From: Haloferacaceae archaeon
GTDB lineage: Archaea > Halobacteriota > Halobacteria > Halobacteriales > Haloferacaceae
Direction of reading: 5' to 3'
Length of the DNA stretch: 38,845 nucleotides
Assembly: GCA_028274865.1 (NCBI GenBank)
Contig: JAQCMY010000261.1
Coordinates: 1 to 38,845 of the forward strand
The notes under the pieces are model-generated. The model saw only the letters and a list, made by a program, of their open reading frames with translations. It was not told the origin of the DNA and did no database searches. Shown here piece by piece: positions 14,767 through 22,458 of the stretch. Position 1 is the first letter of the stretch. Every line of letters begins with the position of its first letter. A program made the position numbers and the translations under genes.

Positions 14767-14811
14767 TCCAAGCGCAAGGAGTGTGGCTCCCGCTGGAGAG
14801 AGTACAACTGA
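14767..14811 (+). repeat. Putative attR: displaced original 3' end of tfs
   Basis: Read on the plus strand, these 45 bases encode S-K-R-K-E-C-G-S-R-W-R-E-Y-N and TGA. This matches the expected TFS tail with C-x2-C-type spacing, except that the first Cys codon (TGC) reads CGC. From about 14779 onward base composition returns to the GC-rich host pattern, so the border lies near here. There is no start or gene body attached, so it is a fragment. Confidence 0.75.
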
Positions 14812-14880
14812 GTTTCCACCGCTCGTGGTGAGGCTCCGCGGGGGACAGGTGAGGGAACACCGGAGGCCACGGTCGGGCGT

Positions 14881-15225
14881 CTACTCCGATGTCGCCTCGC
14901 TCGACTCGACGGCGTCGCGGGCGGTCGTCCCCACCGTCTCGTAGAACCGACCGCGCACGCTGTCGGCGTGCTGTGACATCTGTGTCACCACGACGGTACG
15001 GTCGCGCTCGACGACGAACACGATGTCGAGCGAGCGGTCGGCGAACGTCCCGCGAAGGAGGAACTTGTCGGGGTTGTAGAGTCCGTCGTGGTTCGGAGAG
15101 GTTCGGCGACAGACGTGGCCGGTCCCGGTACGGAGCGCGTCGCGGAGCTGAGCGGGCGTGAGGTATCGCCCGCGTTTCTCGCGGGCGGTGTCGCTCACGC
15201 GGATGTCGGCGAGCGGGTCGGACAT
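14881..15225 (-). CDS. Small conserved-looking protein, unknown function
   Basis: A 114-residue soluble protein starting M-S-D-P-L-A-D-I-R-V. The central part (Y-L-T-P-A-Q-L-R-D-A-L, then D-K-F-L-L-R-G-T-F and L-D-I-V-F-V-V-E-R-D-R-T-V-V-V) has an alpha-beta pattern with strands near the C-terminus. This loosely resembles the RelE-like (BECR) fold used by RNase toxins, but no antitoxin gene is adjacent and no catalytic set is clear, so that idea is weak. It lies just outside the right border of the mobile element, has host-like composition, and is convergent with the displaced tfs tail. It was probably the original downstream neighbour of tfs. Confidence 0.7.
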   Translation of the reverse strand: MSDPLADIRVSDTAREKRGRYLTPAQLRDALRTGTGHVCRRTSPNHDGLYNPDKFLLRGTFADRSLDIVFVVERDRTVVVTQMSQHADSVRGRFYETVGTTARDAVESSEATSE

Positions 15226-15347
15226 ACTGTCGCTCGGCCGCGTTGCCGCTTGTGTGTGACGGTCGGGGCGCCAGCCGGCTGCTCCGGCGGGTGAGTGGCG
15301 GACAGACACCGGAGCCACCCGGGCCGGCCACTCGCGCTCGCGCGCGG

Positions 15348-17216
15348 TTAGATCGTCTCCCAGACGGGCGTCAGCTCCTCGACGCTCGCGCGGTAGGCCT
15401 CGTGGACCCGGTCGCGACCGTCCGTCGACAGGTCCCGCGTCGTCGTGACGTCGAGGCCGAAGACGCCCTCGTCGGCGTCGGCGTCGGCCTCCGCGTCGCC
15501 CGCCCCGCCGGCGATCACCTCGTCGTCGCGCCGACGCACGGTCGGGTCGTCGGTCGAGGAGAGTGTGGTGTAGTCCCGGGCCAGCCACTCGTCGACCGAT
15601 ATCGCGTGGTCGGCCTTCGCGCGGTCGCGGTAGAGCGACGGAAAGCCGTTGTAGGCGCTGAACGGGACGACCTCGCCGCCGGGCAGGGCGTAGTGGACGT
15701 TCGACTCGGCGACGTGGTCGAGGTCGTAGGTGTACGGGTCCTGGAAGTGCCGGACGCCGACGGGCAGGACACGGTCGAAGCGGTCCGCGAGCCCGTCGAA
15801 GGTCGTGAACGCGGAGGCGACGGCGTCGCTCGGGTCGCCGGCGAGCAGGCCGTCCATGTGGCCGACGAGACGCTTGCCTAGGCGCAGGCGGTCGAGTCGG
15901 CCCAGCTCCGAGGGGTCGTCGTCGCCGAGGAGTGCGCGCAGGTCCGCGAGGAGCGCCGGCACGTCCACGACGTCGGTGACCGGCACGAGGTCGTCGCCGT
16001 CGACGAGGACGAACGTGACCATCCACGACGCGAACGACGAGGTGACGCCGTAGAGACCGCCGCCGGTGAGCGGCCGGAGCGCCTCGGCGAGCGTCCGGAG
16101 CGCGGGCAGCGGGAACCACGCCTCCGCCGGGATCAGGCCGTCCGTGCCGTCCTCGACGGCGGCGACGACGTCGGGGATCGTCACCCGCTGGCGCTCGCGC
16201 TCGCCGTCGGTCATCCGCCCGACGAAGGAGACCGGCTGGAGGTTGACGCCACAGACCACGTCGGCGTTCGCGGCGCCGAACCGCACCACGTCGCCGACCT
16301 GGTCGTCGTTCCACCCGCCGATGACGGTCGGGACGACCATCGCGCACAGCCCGGCGTCGCGGCAGGCGGCGAGGGCGTCGGGGAACTCCCAGTAGCTCTT
16401 GGGGTTCGTCTCTGGTGTCACGCCGTCGAGACTCGTGTAGATACCGCGCGCGCCGGCGTCGGCGAGCGCCCGCGCCAGTCCGGGGTCGTCGGCGAACCGA
16501 CCGCCGTGGGTGTTTATCAGCACCTGCTCGGCGTGGGGCGCGACCGCCGTCGTCAGGTCGACGATATCCTCGCGGACGAGCGGTTCACCGCCGGTCAGCT
16601 GGATCGCCTCGGCGCCGGCGTCGGCGAGCGACGCGGCCATCTCGGCGACCTCGTCGCGGGTCGGCTCGTACAGCGGCTCGCCGGACTCGGCGTAGAAAAA
16701 GCAGTAGTGACACGAGCGGTCACACCGGTTCGTCACGACGAGGTTGCCGATGCCGGGCGTCGCGCCCGGAACGCTCCCGCAACAGGCGTCGGCTGTGCCA
16801 CACCCGTCCGTCCGGTCGGTGCCGAGCGCGTCGCTCCGTGACTGCTCGTCCCACGCCTTCGCCCGGTGGTACATCGCGGCGTCCGTCCAGCAGACGGCAG
16901 TGGTCCGGCCGTGGTCGGAACAGCGCCGCGTGAGGCGGACCTCGCCGTCGTCCTCGTAGACGAGGGCCGCGACGGTCATTCGGTCGTGGTCGCCGGCGGC
17001 GAGACAGTCGGGACAGACACTCGCGGTCAGGCGGAGCGGCGTCGCGCCCGTCGGCGAGAGGTCGGCGACGAGCGACCGGGCCGTCGCCGCGTCGGGGACG
17101 ACGCCCCCGGCGTGGGGTGACACCGGCACCTCGGCGTCGGTGTCGGGTGGCGGAGCGCCGCCGGGGAGCCACGGCGCACGAGACAGCGTTGATCGTGACA
17201 CGTCTCTCCGTACCAC
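15348..17216 (-). CDS. Radical SAM enzyme of the MJ0619 (tetraether synthase Tes-like) type
   Basis: A 622-residue iron-sulfur enzyme. The radical SAM cluster motif C-D-R-S-C-H-Y-C is at residues 165-172 in N-R-C-D-R-S-C-H-Y-C-F-F-Y. It is followed by a Gly-rich SAM motif, L-T-G-G-E-P-L, near residue 205. The N-terminus has a zinc-like set (C-P-D-C at 68-71, R-C-S-D-H-G at 99-103). Size, the F-F-Y-A extension after the cluster and the Cys pairs match the MJ0619 family, whose methanogen member joins phytanyl chains into tetraethers. Most haloarchaea are known for diether lipids, so the reaction here is open. GTG at 17216 is the longest start; GTG at 17201 sits better relative to a CTTATG box at 17232-17237. 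It diverges from a methyltransferase. Confidence 0.82.
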   Translation of the reverse strand: MVRRDVSRSTLSRAPWLPGGAPPPDTDAEVPVSPHAGGVVPDAATARSLVADLSPTGATPLRLTASVCPDCLAAGDHDRMTVAALVYEDDGEVRLTRRCSDHGRTTAVCWTDAAMYHRAKAWDEQSRSDALGTDRTDGCGTADACCGSVPGATPGIGNLVVTNRCDRSCHYCFFYAESGEPLYEPTRDEVAEMAASLADAGAEAIQLTGGEPLVREDIVDLTTAVAPHAEQVLINTHGGRFADDPGLARALADAGARGIYTSLDGVTPETNPKSYWEFPDALAACRDAGLCAMVVPTVIGGWNDDQVGDVVRFGAANADVVCGVNLQPVSFVGRMTDGERERQRVTIPDVVAAVEDGTDGLIPAEAWFPLPALRTLAEALRPLTGGGLYGVTSSFASWMVTFVLVDGDDLVPVTDVVDVPALLADLRALLGDDDPSELGRLDRLRLGKRLVGHMDGLLAGDPSDAVASAFTTFDGLADRFDRVLPVGVRHFQDPYTYDLDHVAESNVHYALPGGEVVPFSAYNGFPSLYRDRAKADHAISVDEWLARDYTTLSSTDDPTVRRRDDEVIAGGAGDAEADADADEGVFGLDVTTTRDLSTDGRDRVHEAYRASVEELTPVWETI

Positions 17217-17286
17217 ACCACCGCCGTAACATAAGCGTTCGTCGGCCGGACAGAACGCTCAAGCAACCGCGGCCCCGCGGCTCCGC

Positions 17287-17958
17287 GTGGCCGACGAGCC
17301 GCTCCCGGTCGGCGCCTCGAACGAGCGGGTCAGGGCGACGTACGACCGTGTCGCCGGCGTCTACGAGCGGCTGCTCGGTCCCGTCGAGGCACCGAGCCAG
17401 CGCAGGGCCGTCGCGCTCCTCGCCGCCGAGGCGGACCCGGACCTCGCCGGCAGCCGCGTCGTCGACGTCGGGTGTGGGCCGGGCGGACGGCTCGCCGACC
17501 TGCGACGGCGTGTCGGGCAGGACGGGACGGTCGTCGGCCTCGACGCCGCGCCGGCGATGGCCGACCAGGCGCGGGGGCGCGGCGGCGCGGCTGTCCTCGG
17601 TGACGCCAGACGACTCCCGCTGGCAGCCGGGAGCGTCGACGCCGTCTGCGCGCTGGACGTCCTCGAGCTGTTCTCGACGGCGGACCTGCGGCGGGTCCTC
17701 CGCGAGATAGCCCGGGTTCTCCGGGCCCGCGGCCTGCTCTGTGTCGCCGCGATGACGACCGCCGACGTCCCCGACTCGCGGTTCCTCCGGGCGTACGAGC
17801 GGCTGTACCGGGCGGTGCCGGGTGCGGGACGGGTCGGCTGTCGGCCCGTCGACGTCGGCGGCGCGCTGACGGAGGCCGGGTTCGCCGTCGTGCGCCGCGA
17901 GCGGGCGGTTCGGGCGGGCGTCTGGCCGGTTGCCTGCGTCGTTGCCCGCCCGCGGTAG
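17287..17958 (+). CDS. Class I SAM-dependent methyltransferase
   Basis: A 223-residue soluble enzyme of the UbiE/COQ5-like group. Motif I is V-V-D-V-G-C-G-P-G-G near residues 58-67, the acidic ribose-binding residue follows in V-V-G-L-D-A-A-P, and D-A-R-R-L-P-L-A-A-G-S-V-D-A-V is the post-motif. The N-terminal Y-D-R-V-A-G-V-Y-E-R is typical of methylases acting on quinones, lipids or small molecules. The substrate cannot be read from sequence. GTG start; the 70 bases to the radical SAM gene form a divergent promoter region, so the two may be co-regulated and could modify a common lipid-like substrate (inference). pspA follows 47 nt downstream with its own TATA box. Confidence 0.85.
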   Translation: MADEPLPVGASNERVRATYDRVAGVYERLLGPVEAPSQRRAVALLAAEADPDLAGSRVVDVGCGPGGRLADLRRRVGQDGTVVGLDAAPAMADQARGRGGAAVLGDARRLPLAAGSVDAVCALDVLELFSTADLRRVLREIARVLRARGLLCVAAMTTADVPDSRFLRAYERLYRAVPGAGRVGCRPVDVGGALTEAGFAVVRRERAVRAGVWPVACVVARPR

Positions 17959-17974
17959 CCCCGCCGTCGGCCAC

Positions 17975-17984
17975 GTTTTTAGGC
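17975..17984 (+). promoter_or_regulatory. TATA-like box for pspA
   Basis: GTTTTTAGGC is centred about 26 nt upstream of the ATG at 18006, in the gap after the methyltransferase stop. It supports a leaderless transcript covering pspA and the following ligase-like gene. Confidence 0.55.
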
Positions 17985-18005
17985 TCCGCGCCCTCAAGAG
18001 GAGAT

Positions 18006-18839
18006 ATGGGAGTCCTCTCGCGCGCCTCGTACGTCGTCAAGTCGAAGATCAACGCGCTGTTGAACCGGACGGAGGACCCGTCGGAGACGCTCGACTACTC
18101 CTACGAGCAGATGCGCGACGAACTCCAGGACGTCAAGGAGGGGATCGCGGAGCTAACGACCCAGAAAAAGCGCCTCGAGATCCAGAAGCGCCGGCTCGAG
18201 AAGAACGTCGAGAAGCACAACGACCAGGCCCGCGATGCCGTCCAGCAGGGGCGCGACGACCTCGCCAGGCAGGCACTGGAGAAGAAGAAGGCGAAGATGA
18301 GCCAGATCGAGGAGCTAGAGGGCCAGATCGCCGACCTCCAGCAGACCCAGGACGGCCTCGTCGAGAAGAAAGACGAGCTCCAGGGCCGGGTCGAGGAGTT
18401 CCGGACGAAAAAGGAGACGATGAAGGCCCGCTACGAGGCCGCGGAGGCGTCGAACAGCGTCTCGGAGGCCATCAGCGGCGTCGGCGACGAGATGGGCCAG
18501 ACCGCCCGCTCGATCGAACGCGCCGAGGAGCAGACCGAGGAGATGGAGGCCCGGGCCGAGGCGATGGACGAGCTGCGCGACACCGGCGCGTTCGACGACG
18601 CGCTCTCGGACAAGGACCAGATCGACCGCGAACTGGAGCAGGGCCGGAGCGACCGCGAGGTCGAGGCCGAACTGGAGACGCTGAAGACGGACGTGAGCGG
18701 GGAGTCGGCAGACGGCGGCGAGGAGACGAGCGTCGCCCAGCCCGAGACGGAGGCGGAGTCGGAGGCAGACGCCGACGTCGACGTCGCCGACGAGGCCGTC
18801 GACGCGGAGCTCGAGGAGCTGAAAGACGAGGAGTCGTGA
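18006..18839 (+). CDS. pspA: PspA/IM30 (ESCRT-III superfamily) membrane-stress protein
   Basis: A 277-residue almost wholly helical protein. The amphipathic N-terminus (M-G-V-L-S-R-A-S-Y-V-V-K-S-K-I-N-A-L-L) is followed by the PspA signature E-D-P-S-E-T-L-D-Y-S-Y-E-Q-M near residues 23-36, long coiled-coil helices to about 170, and an acidic tail. Family knowledge: PspA/Vipp1 proteins form large polymers on the inner membrane surface and help keep it sealed under stress. Haloarchaeal members respond to osmotic or membrane stress. ATG start with a TATA-like box 26 nt upstream. The next gene starts one base after the stop, so the pair is one operon and may share a stress response. Confidence 0.93.
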   Translation: MGVLSRASYVVKSKINALLNRTEDPSETLDYSYEQMRDELQDVKEGIAELTTQKKRLEIQKRRLEKNVEKHNDQARDAVQQGRDDLARQALEKKKAKMSQIEELEGQIADLQQTQDGLVEKKDELQGRVEEFRTKKETMKARYEAAEASNSVSEAISGVGDEMGQTARSIERAEEQTEEMEARAEAMDELRDTGAFDDALSDKDQIDRELEQGRSDREVEAELETLKTDVSGESADGGEETSVAQPETEAESEADADVDVADEAVDAELEELKDEES

Positions 18840-18840
18840 C

Positions 18841-20361
18841 GTGACGCCGGACGCAGCCGGTCTCGCAGACGCCGCCCGCGAGTCGCTGACCGACGAGACA
18901 CGCGAGGAGTTCGACCGCCGCGTCGCCCGGCAGGGCGAGCGGCTGCGCGCGGACGTCCGCGAGGGCCGTCTCGACGCGGCAGACTACGCCGTCGGCATCG
19001 AACTGGAGGCCTACGCCGTCGACGACGAGGGGCGCCTGCGCCGCGTTCCCGACGGCCTGTTCGAGCGCACGCCGTGTGCGAAGGAGCTGGGACGGCACAA
19101 CGTCGAGCTGAACACCGACCCGACGACGATGGACGCCGCGGGGCTGTCCGACCAGGCCCGACAGGTCACCGAGCGCGTCGCTGCGACGCGGGCGGCGCTC
19201 GACGGTCGGCTCGTCCTCGACGCGATGTGGACGGTCCCGCCGGCGGGCGGGAGCGAGGCCTACCTCACGGCCACGGAGGAGCGCGACGGGATGGTCGTCG
19301 CGGAGGAGATGCGGCCGAGCGGGCGGTACTGTGCGCTCGACAACGACGTGCTGGCACGTGCGGGCGGCGCGATCTCGCTCGACCTCCCCGGCCTGGACAC
19401 GACGGTGCCGAGCGTCCTCGTCGAGTCGCTCGCCACGTCGGTCCAGCCCCACCTGCAGGTGCCCGAGGCCGCGGCCTTCCCGCGATACTTCAACGCCGCC
19501 CTGCGGACGACGGGACCGCTCCTCGCGTTGACGTCGAACTCGCCGCTCCTGCCGGTCGACCTGTACGACGACGTCGACCCGGAGCGGCTGGTCGACGAGA
19601 CCCACCACGAGCTCCGGATCGCGGTGTTCGAGCAGTCGATCAACGCCGGCGCGCCGACGGGCGAGGGAAACGTCCGCCTGCCGCGCGACCTCGACTCGAC
19701 CGCCGAGGCCGTCGACCGGATCGTCGACGACGACACGTACGCGCCGGCGCTCGTCGAGGACCGGGCGGTCGAGCGGTACGCCGACGAGATACCGGAGTTC
19801 GACCGCAAGCGGGGCGTCTACTGGCGGTGGGTCCGGCCGGTGTTCGGCGGGCGCGAGGTGGCGAACGACGGCGGCGCCTCCGTTCGGGTCGAGTACCGGC
19901 CGCTCCCGACCCAGCCGACCGTCGCGGGCAACGTCGCGGTCCAGCTACTCGTCGTCGGACTGCTCCGGGGGCTAGTCGAGACGGCCCACCCGCTGCTCGA
20001 CCTGCCGTGGCCGGCGGCGCGGGACTGCTTCTACGGCGCCGCCGAGCACGGCCCGGACGCCGACCTCGCGTGGGTGACCGCGGCGGGCGAGCGGACGAGC
20101 GACCCCGACCGGGTCTACGACGACCTGTTCGCGACGGCGCGGGCGGGGCTGCGGGCCGCCGGCGTCGACGACGCGACCGTAGACGAGCGGCTCCGCCCGG
20201 TCGAGCGTCGCCGGGAGACCGGGCCCCCGAGCGCGTGGAAGCTCGACCGCGTCCGGACGGCGCTCGACGACGGCGCCGACCTCCGGACCGCGGTCCGGGC
20301 GGCCCAGCGCGCGTACGTCGAGCGGGCCGCGACGGGAACGCCGTTCGTCGACTGGGCTTAG
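18841..20361 (+). CDS. Glutamate-cysteine ligase-like (GCS2-type) protein
   Basis: A 506-residue cytosolic protein of the carboxylate-amine/glutamate-cysteine ligase superfamily. Y-A-V-G-I-E-L-E-A-Y near residues 49-58 supplies the metal-binding Glu-x-Glu, and G-R-H-N-V-E-L-N-T-D near 84-93 continues the site. A-L-T-S-N-S-P-L-L near residue 225 matches a conserved strand. It is longer than the short YbdK-type enzymes and ends in a mostly helical region. Haloarchaea use gamma-glutamylcysteine as a thiol, so a ligase role is possible, but amine acceptor and product are not shown. GTG start one base after pspA. Its TAG overlaps the TAA of the convergent dgcA gene. Confidence 0.8.
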   Translation: MTPDAAGLADAARESLTDETREEFDRRVARQGERLRADVREGRLDAADYAVGIELEAYAVDDEGRLRRVPDGLFERTPCAKELGRHNVELNTDPTTMDAAGLSDQARQVTERVAATRAALDGRLVLDAMWTVPPAGGSEAYLTATEERDGMVVAEEMRPSGRYCALDNDVLARAGGAISLDLPGLDTTVPSVLVESLATSVQPHLQVPEAAAFPRYFNAALRTTGPLLALTSNSPLLPVDLYDDVDPERLVDETHHELRIAVFEQSINAGAPTGEGNVRLPRDLDSTAEAVDRIVDDDTYAPALVEDRAVERYADEIPEFDRKRGVYWRWVRPVFGGREVANDGGASVRVEYRPLPTQPTVAGNVAVQLLVVGLLRGLVETAHPLLDLPWPAARDCFYGAAEHGPDADLAWVTAAGERTSDPDRVYDDLFATARAGLRAAGVDDATVDERLRPVERRRETGPPSAWKLDRVRTALDDGADLRTAVRAAQRAYVERAATGTPFVDWA

Positions 20362-21398
20362 CGCGGGTCGACGCCCGTTCCCGGACCGCTCTCGCGGAGG
20401 TCGATCCGCCCGTCGGAGAGGTCGAGCCCCGTGTACGGGTCGGCGCCGTCGGCGAGGAGGAGTGCGCCGTCTAAGTCGACGTAGTCCAGCAGCGGCGCGA
20501 GGTGACAGCCGGCGGCGATGCTCGCCGCCGATCCCACCATACAGCCGAGCATCACCTCCAGGCCGTGTGCCCGGGCCGCGGCGACGGCCCGCCGCGTCTC
20601 GCGCACGCCGCCACACTTCGACAGCTTCAGGTTCACGACGTCGGCGCGGTCGGCGAGCGCCGGCACGTCCGCGAGCGTCCGGCAGGACTCGTCGGCGGCG
20701 ACGGGGAGGACGGCGCGGTCGTAGACGAACTGTAGCCCGGCGGGGTCGTCGGCGGGGACCGGCTGCTCGACGAACTCGACGCCGAGGTCGTCGAGCCACG
20801 CCGCCTTCGTGACGGCCTCGCGGGGCGTCCACGCCTCGTTCGCGTCGACCCGGATCCGCGCGTCCGGCACGGCCTCGCGGACCGCCTCGACCCGCTCGCG
20901 GTCGCGGTCGGTGCCGAGCTTGAGCTTCAGCAGCCGGTGGCCGCGCTCGACTGCCGCGGCGGCGCGCTCGGCGGTCCGGCCCGGGTCGTCGATACCCACG
21001 GTGAACGAGGTGCGGGGCGTACGCGCCGGGTCCAGTCCCCAGAGCCGGTAGCAGGGCAGGCCGAGACGCGTCGCGGCGAGGTCGTGGAGCGCGACGGAGA
21101 CGCCGGCGCGGGCGGCGGGGTTCGCCCGTACGACCTCTCGCATCTCGCGTTCGATCCGGCCGAGCGCGTGGGGGTCGCCGACCCGTTCGACGGCCGCGAG
21201 GAGGTCCGGCAGGACCGCCGCGACGGTGTCTGCGGTCTCGCCGTAGCGCGTCGAGGGCGTGGCACAGCCGACGCCGGTGTTCCCCTCGTCGTCGGCTACC
21301 CGGACGACGACCACCTCGACGGACTCGCGGGTGCCCCGCGAGATCCTGAAGGCCTCTGCGAGGTCGAGGTCGTGGCGCTCGAACGTCGCCGTCAGCAC
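20358..21398 (-). CDS. dgcA: N-acetyl-D-glutamate racemase DgcA / dipeptide-epimerase-like enolase superfamily
   Basis: A 346-residue enolase-superfamily enzyme. Catalytic motifs are in order: the K-x-K pair in L-L-K-L-K-L-G-T-D, metal ligands D in R-V-D-A-N-E-A-W, E in E-F-V-E-Q-P-V and D in A-A-D-E-S-C, and the opposing Lys in L-K-L-S-K-C-G-G. This two-lysine arrangement is that of L-Ala-D/L-Glu epimerases. The neighbouring DUF1611 gene points to DgcA, which converts N-acetyl-D-glutamate to N-acetyl-L-glutamate in the D-glutamate catabolic route described in marine bacteria and halophilic archaea. GTG start at 21398 overlaps the dgcN stop by seven bases, so translation is coupled. A dipeptide epimerase role remains possible. 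Confidence 0.87.
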   Translation of the reverse strand: MLTATFERHDLDLAEAFRISRGTRESVEVVVVRVADDEGNTGVGCATPSTRYGETADTVAAVLPDLLAAVERVGDPHALGRIEREMREVVRANPAARAGVSVALHDLAATRLGLPCYRLWGLDPARTPRTSFTVGIDDPGRTAERAAAAVERGHRLLKLKLGTDRDRERVEAVREAVPDARIRVDANEAWTPREAVTKAAWLDDLGVEFVEQPVPADDPAGLQFVYDRAVLPVAADESCRTLADVPALADRADVVNLKLSKCGGVRETRRAVAAARAHGLEVMLGCMVGSAASIAAGCHLAPLLDYVDLDGALLLADGADPYTGLDLSDGRIDLRESGPGTGVDPR

Positions 21399-22420
21399 AG
21401 CGAATCGACCACCTCGGCGGCGTCGAACCGGATCGGGTCGGTCGCCGGGGCACCGACGGCCTCGGCGTAGGCGTCGACGGCCTCGCGCGCCGTCGCGTCG
21501 TCCCCGAGCGCCGCGGTGTTCAGCGCCCCGGCGACCACCCGGGTCTCGTTGACCGGCGCCGCGAGCGACTCGTAGCGGTCGACGTACGACTCGACCGACG
21601 GGACGGCGTAGTTCTCGTAGCCGTGGATCGCGTCGCGCCCGGCGGCGTGACAGACGACCAGCCGGTCGGGCATCGTCCCGTGGAGGAGGCCACAGGTGAC
21701 CGCGGAGTAGGCCGGGTGGACGATACTCCCCTGCCCCTCGACGACGAGGAGGTCGTGGTCCGCTGCGGCGCGGAGCACGAGGTCCTCGGCGGCGCCGGCG
21801 ACGAAGTCGCTCACCACGCGGTCTATCGGGGTACCCCACCCCTCGACCATGATGCCGGTCTGTCCGGTCGGCACCATCGCGGCGTCGACGCCCCGGTCTC
21901 GTGCCGCGCGGACGAGTTCCATCGACGTCGTCATCTTCCCCGTCGAACAGTCGGTGCCGACGGTCAGGACGACGTCGGCGTCGACCCCACGGGCGACACC
22001 CTCGGCGACGGTGAGGTCGGCGGGCGGGCGGCGGACGTCCCAGAGGTCGACGCCGTGGTCCGCCGCGAGCGCCGCGAGTGCCTCGTCCTCGCCGAGGAAG
22101 TAGTGGAGACCGCTCGCGACGTCACAGCCCCGCTCGACCGCCGCACGGACGTCGGGGCGCCACGACTCGTCGAAGCCGCCGCCGATCGGCGAGATACCGA
22201 TCACGAGCGCGTCGACGGCGGGCGCGTCGGCCATCGACGCGACGACCGGCGCGTCGGGGACGCCGGAGAGGTGGTCGACGACGCGGTCGCCCGCGTTCGT
22301 CCGGTCGAGCACCGCCGCTACCTCGTAGTCTGCGTAGCGAAGGATCCCGACCGCAGTCTTCGCGCGTTCGGGGAACGTCTCGTGGGCGAGGACCGCGACG
22401 CGGTCGCCGTCGTCGAGCAT
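21392..22420 (-). CDS. dgcN: D-glutamate N-acetyltransferase DgcN (DUF1611)
   Basis: A 342-residue DUF1611 protein. The N-terminal half is Rossmann-like (V-A-V-L-A-H-E-T-F to D-A-L-V-I-G-I-S-P-I-G-G), and the C-terminal half has a P-loop, V-G-T-D-C-S-T-G-K-M-T-T, near residues 155-166, plus V-E-G-Q-G-S-I-V-H-P. DgcN members acetylate D-glutamate with acetyl-CoA so that DgcA can racemise it. The gene starts at ATG 22420 and overlaps dgcA. Upstream by 38 bases is the Vms1-like gene on the same strand. The pair, with no transporter or deacetylase next to it, indicates use of D-glutamate, for example from poly-gamma-glutamate or peptidoglycan in the habitat (inference). Confidence 0.87.
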   Translation of the reverse strand: MLDDGDRVAVLAHETFPERAKTAVGILRYADYEVAAVLDRTNAGDRVVDHLSGVPDAPVVASMADAPAVDALVIGISPIGGGFDESWRPDVRAAVERGCDVASGLHYFLGEDEALAALAADHGVDLWDVRRPPADLTVAEGVARGVDADVVLTVGTDCSTGKMTTSMELVRAARDRGVDAAMVPTGQTGIMVEGWGTPIDRVVSDFVAGAAEDLVLRAAADHDLLVVEGQGSIVHPAYSAVTCGLLHGTMPDRLVVCHAAGRDAIHGYENYAVPSVESYVDRYESLAAPVNETRVVAGALNTAALGDDATAREAVDAYAEAVGAPATDPIRFDAAEVVDSLC

Positions 22421-22458
22421 ACCCGCCCGCCGGCTGGCCGTCGTCAAGAACCCCGGGG

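Larger units (their letters stand above)
12550..14811. mobile_element. Small integrative element inserted in the 3' end of tfs
   Basis: About 2.2 kb of lower-GC DNA bounded by imperfect direct copies of the tfs 3' end. It holds a tyrosine recombinase (13445-14713, minus) next to the right border and a short unknown gene (12660-13205, minus). A/T-rich stretches lie just inside both borders (12598-12670 and 14730-14766), in sharp contrast with the flanking DNA. At 13206-13444, between its two genes, I find only short GC-rich hairpins. No replication, capsid or conjugation gene is present, so it is either a remnant, a satellite moved by other elements, or a minimal integrase cassette. Integration keeps tfs readable by supplying a new last segment, the usual strategy of archaeal elements that enter tRNA or protein genes. 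Confidence 0.75.

Noticed and set aside
14881-15225. Toxin of a toxin-antitoxin pair beside the integration site
   Set aside because: The strand pattern only loosely resembles the RelE fold, no small antitoxin gene is adjacent, and the gene lies outside the element border.
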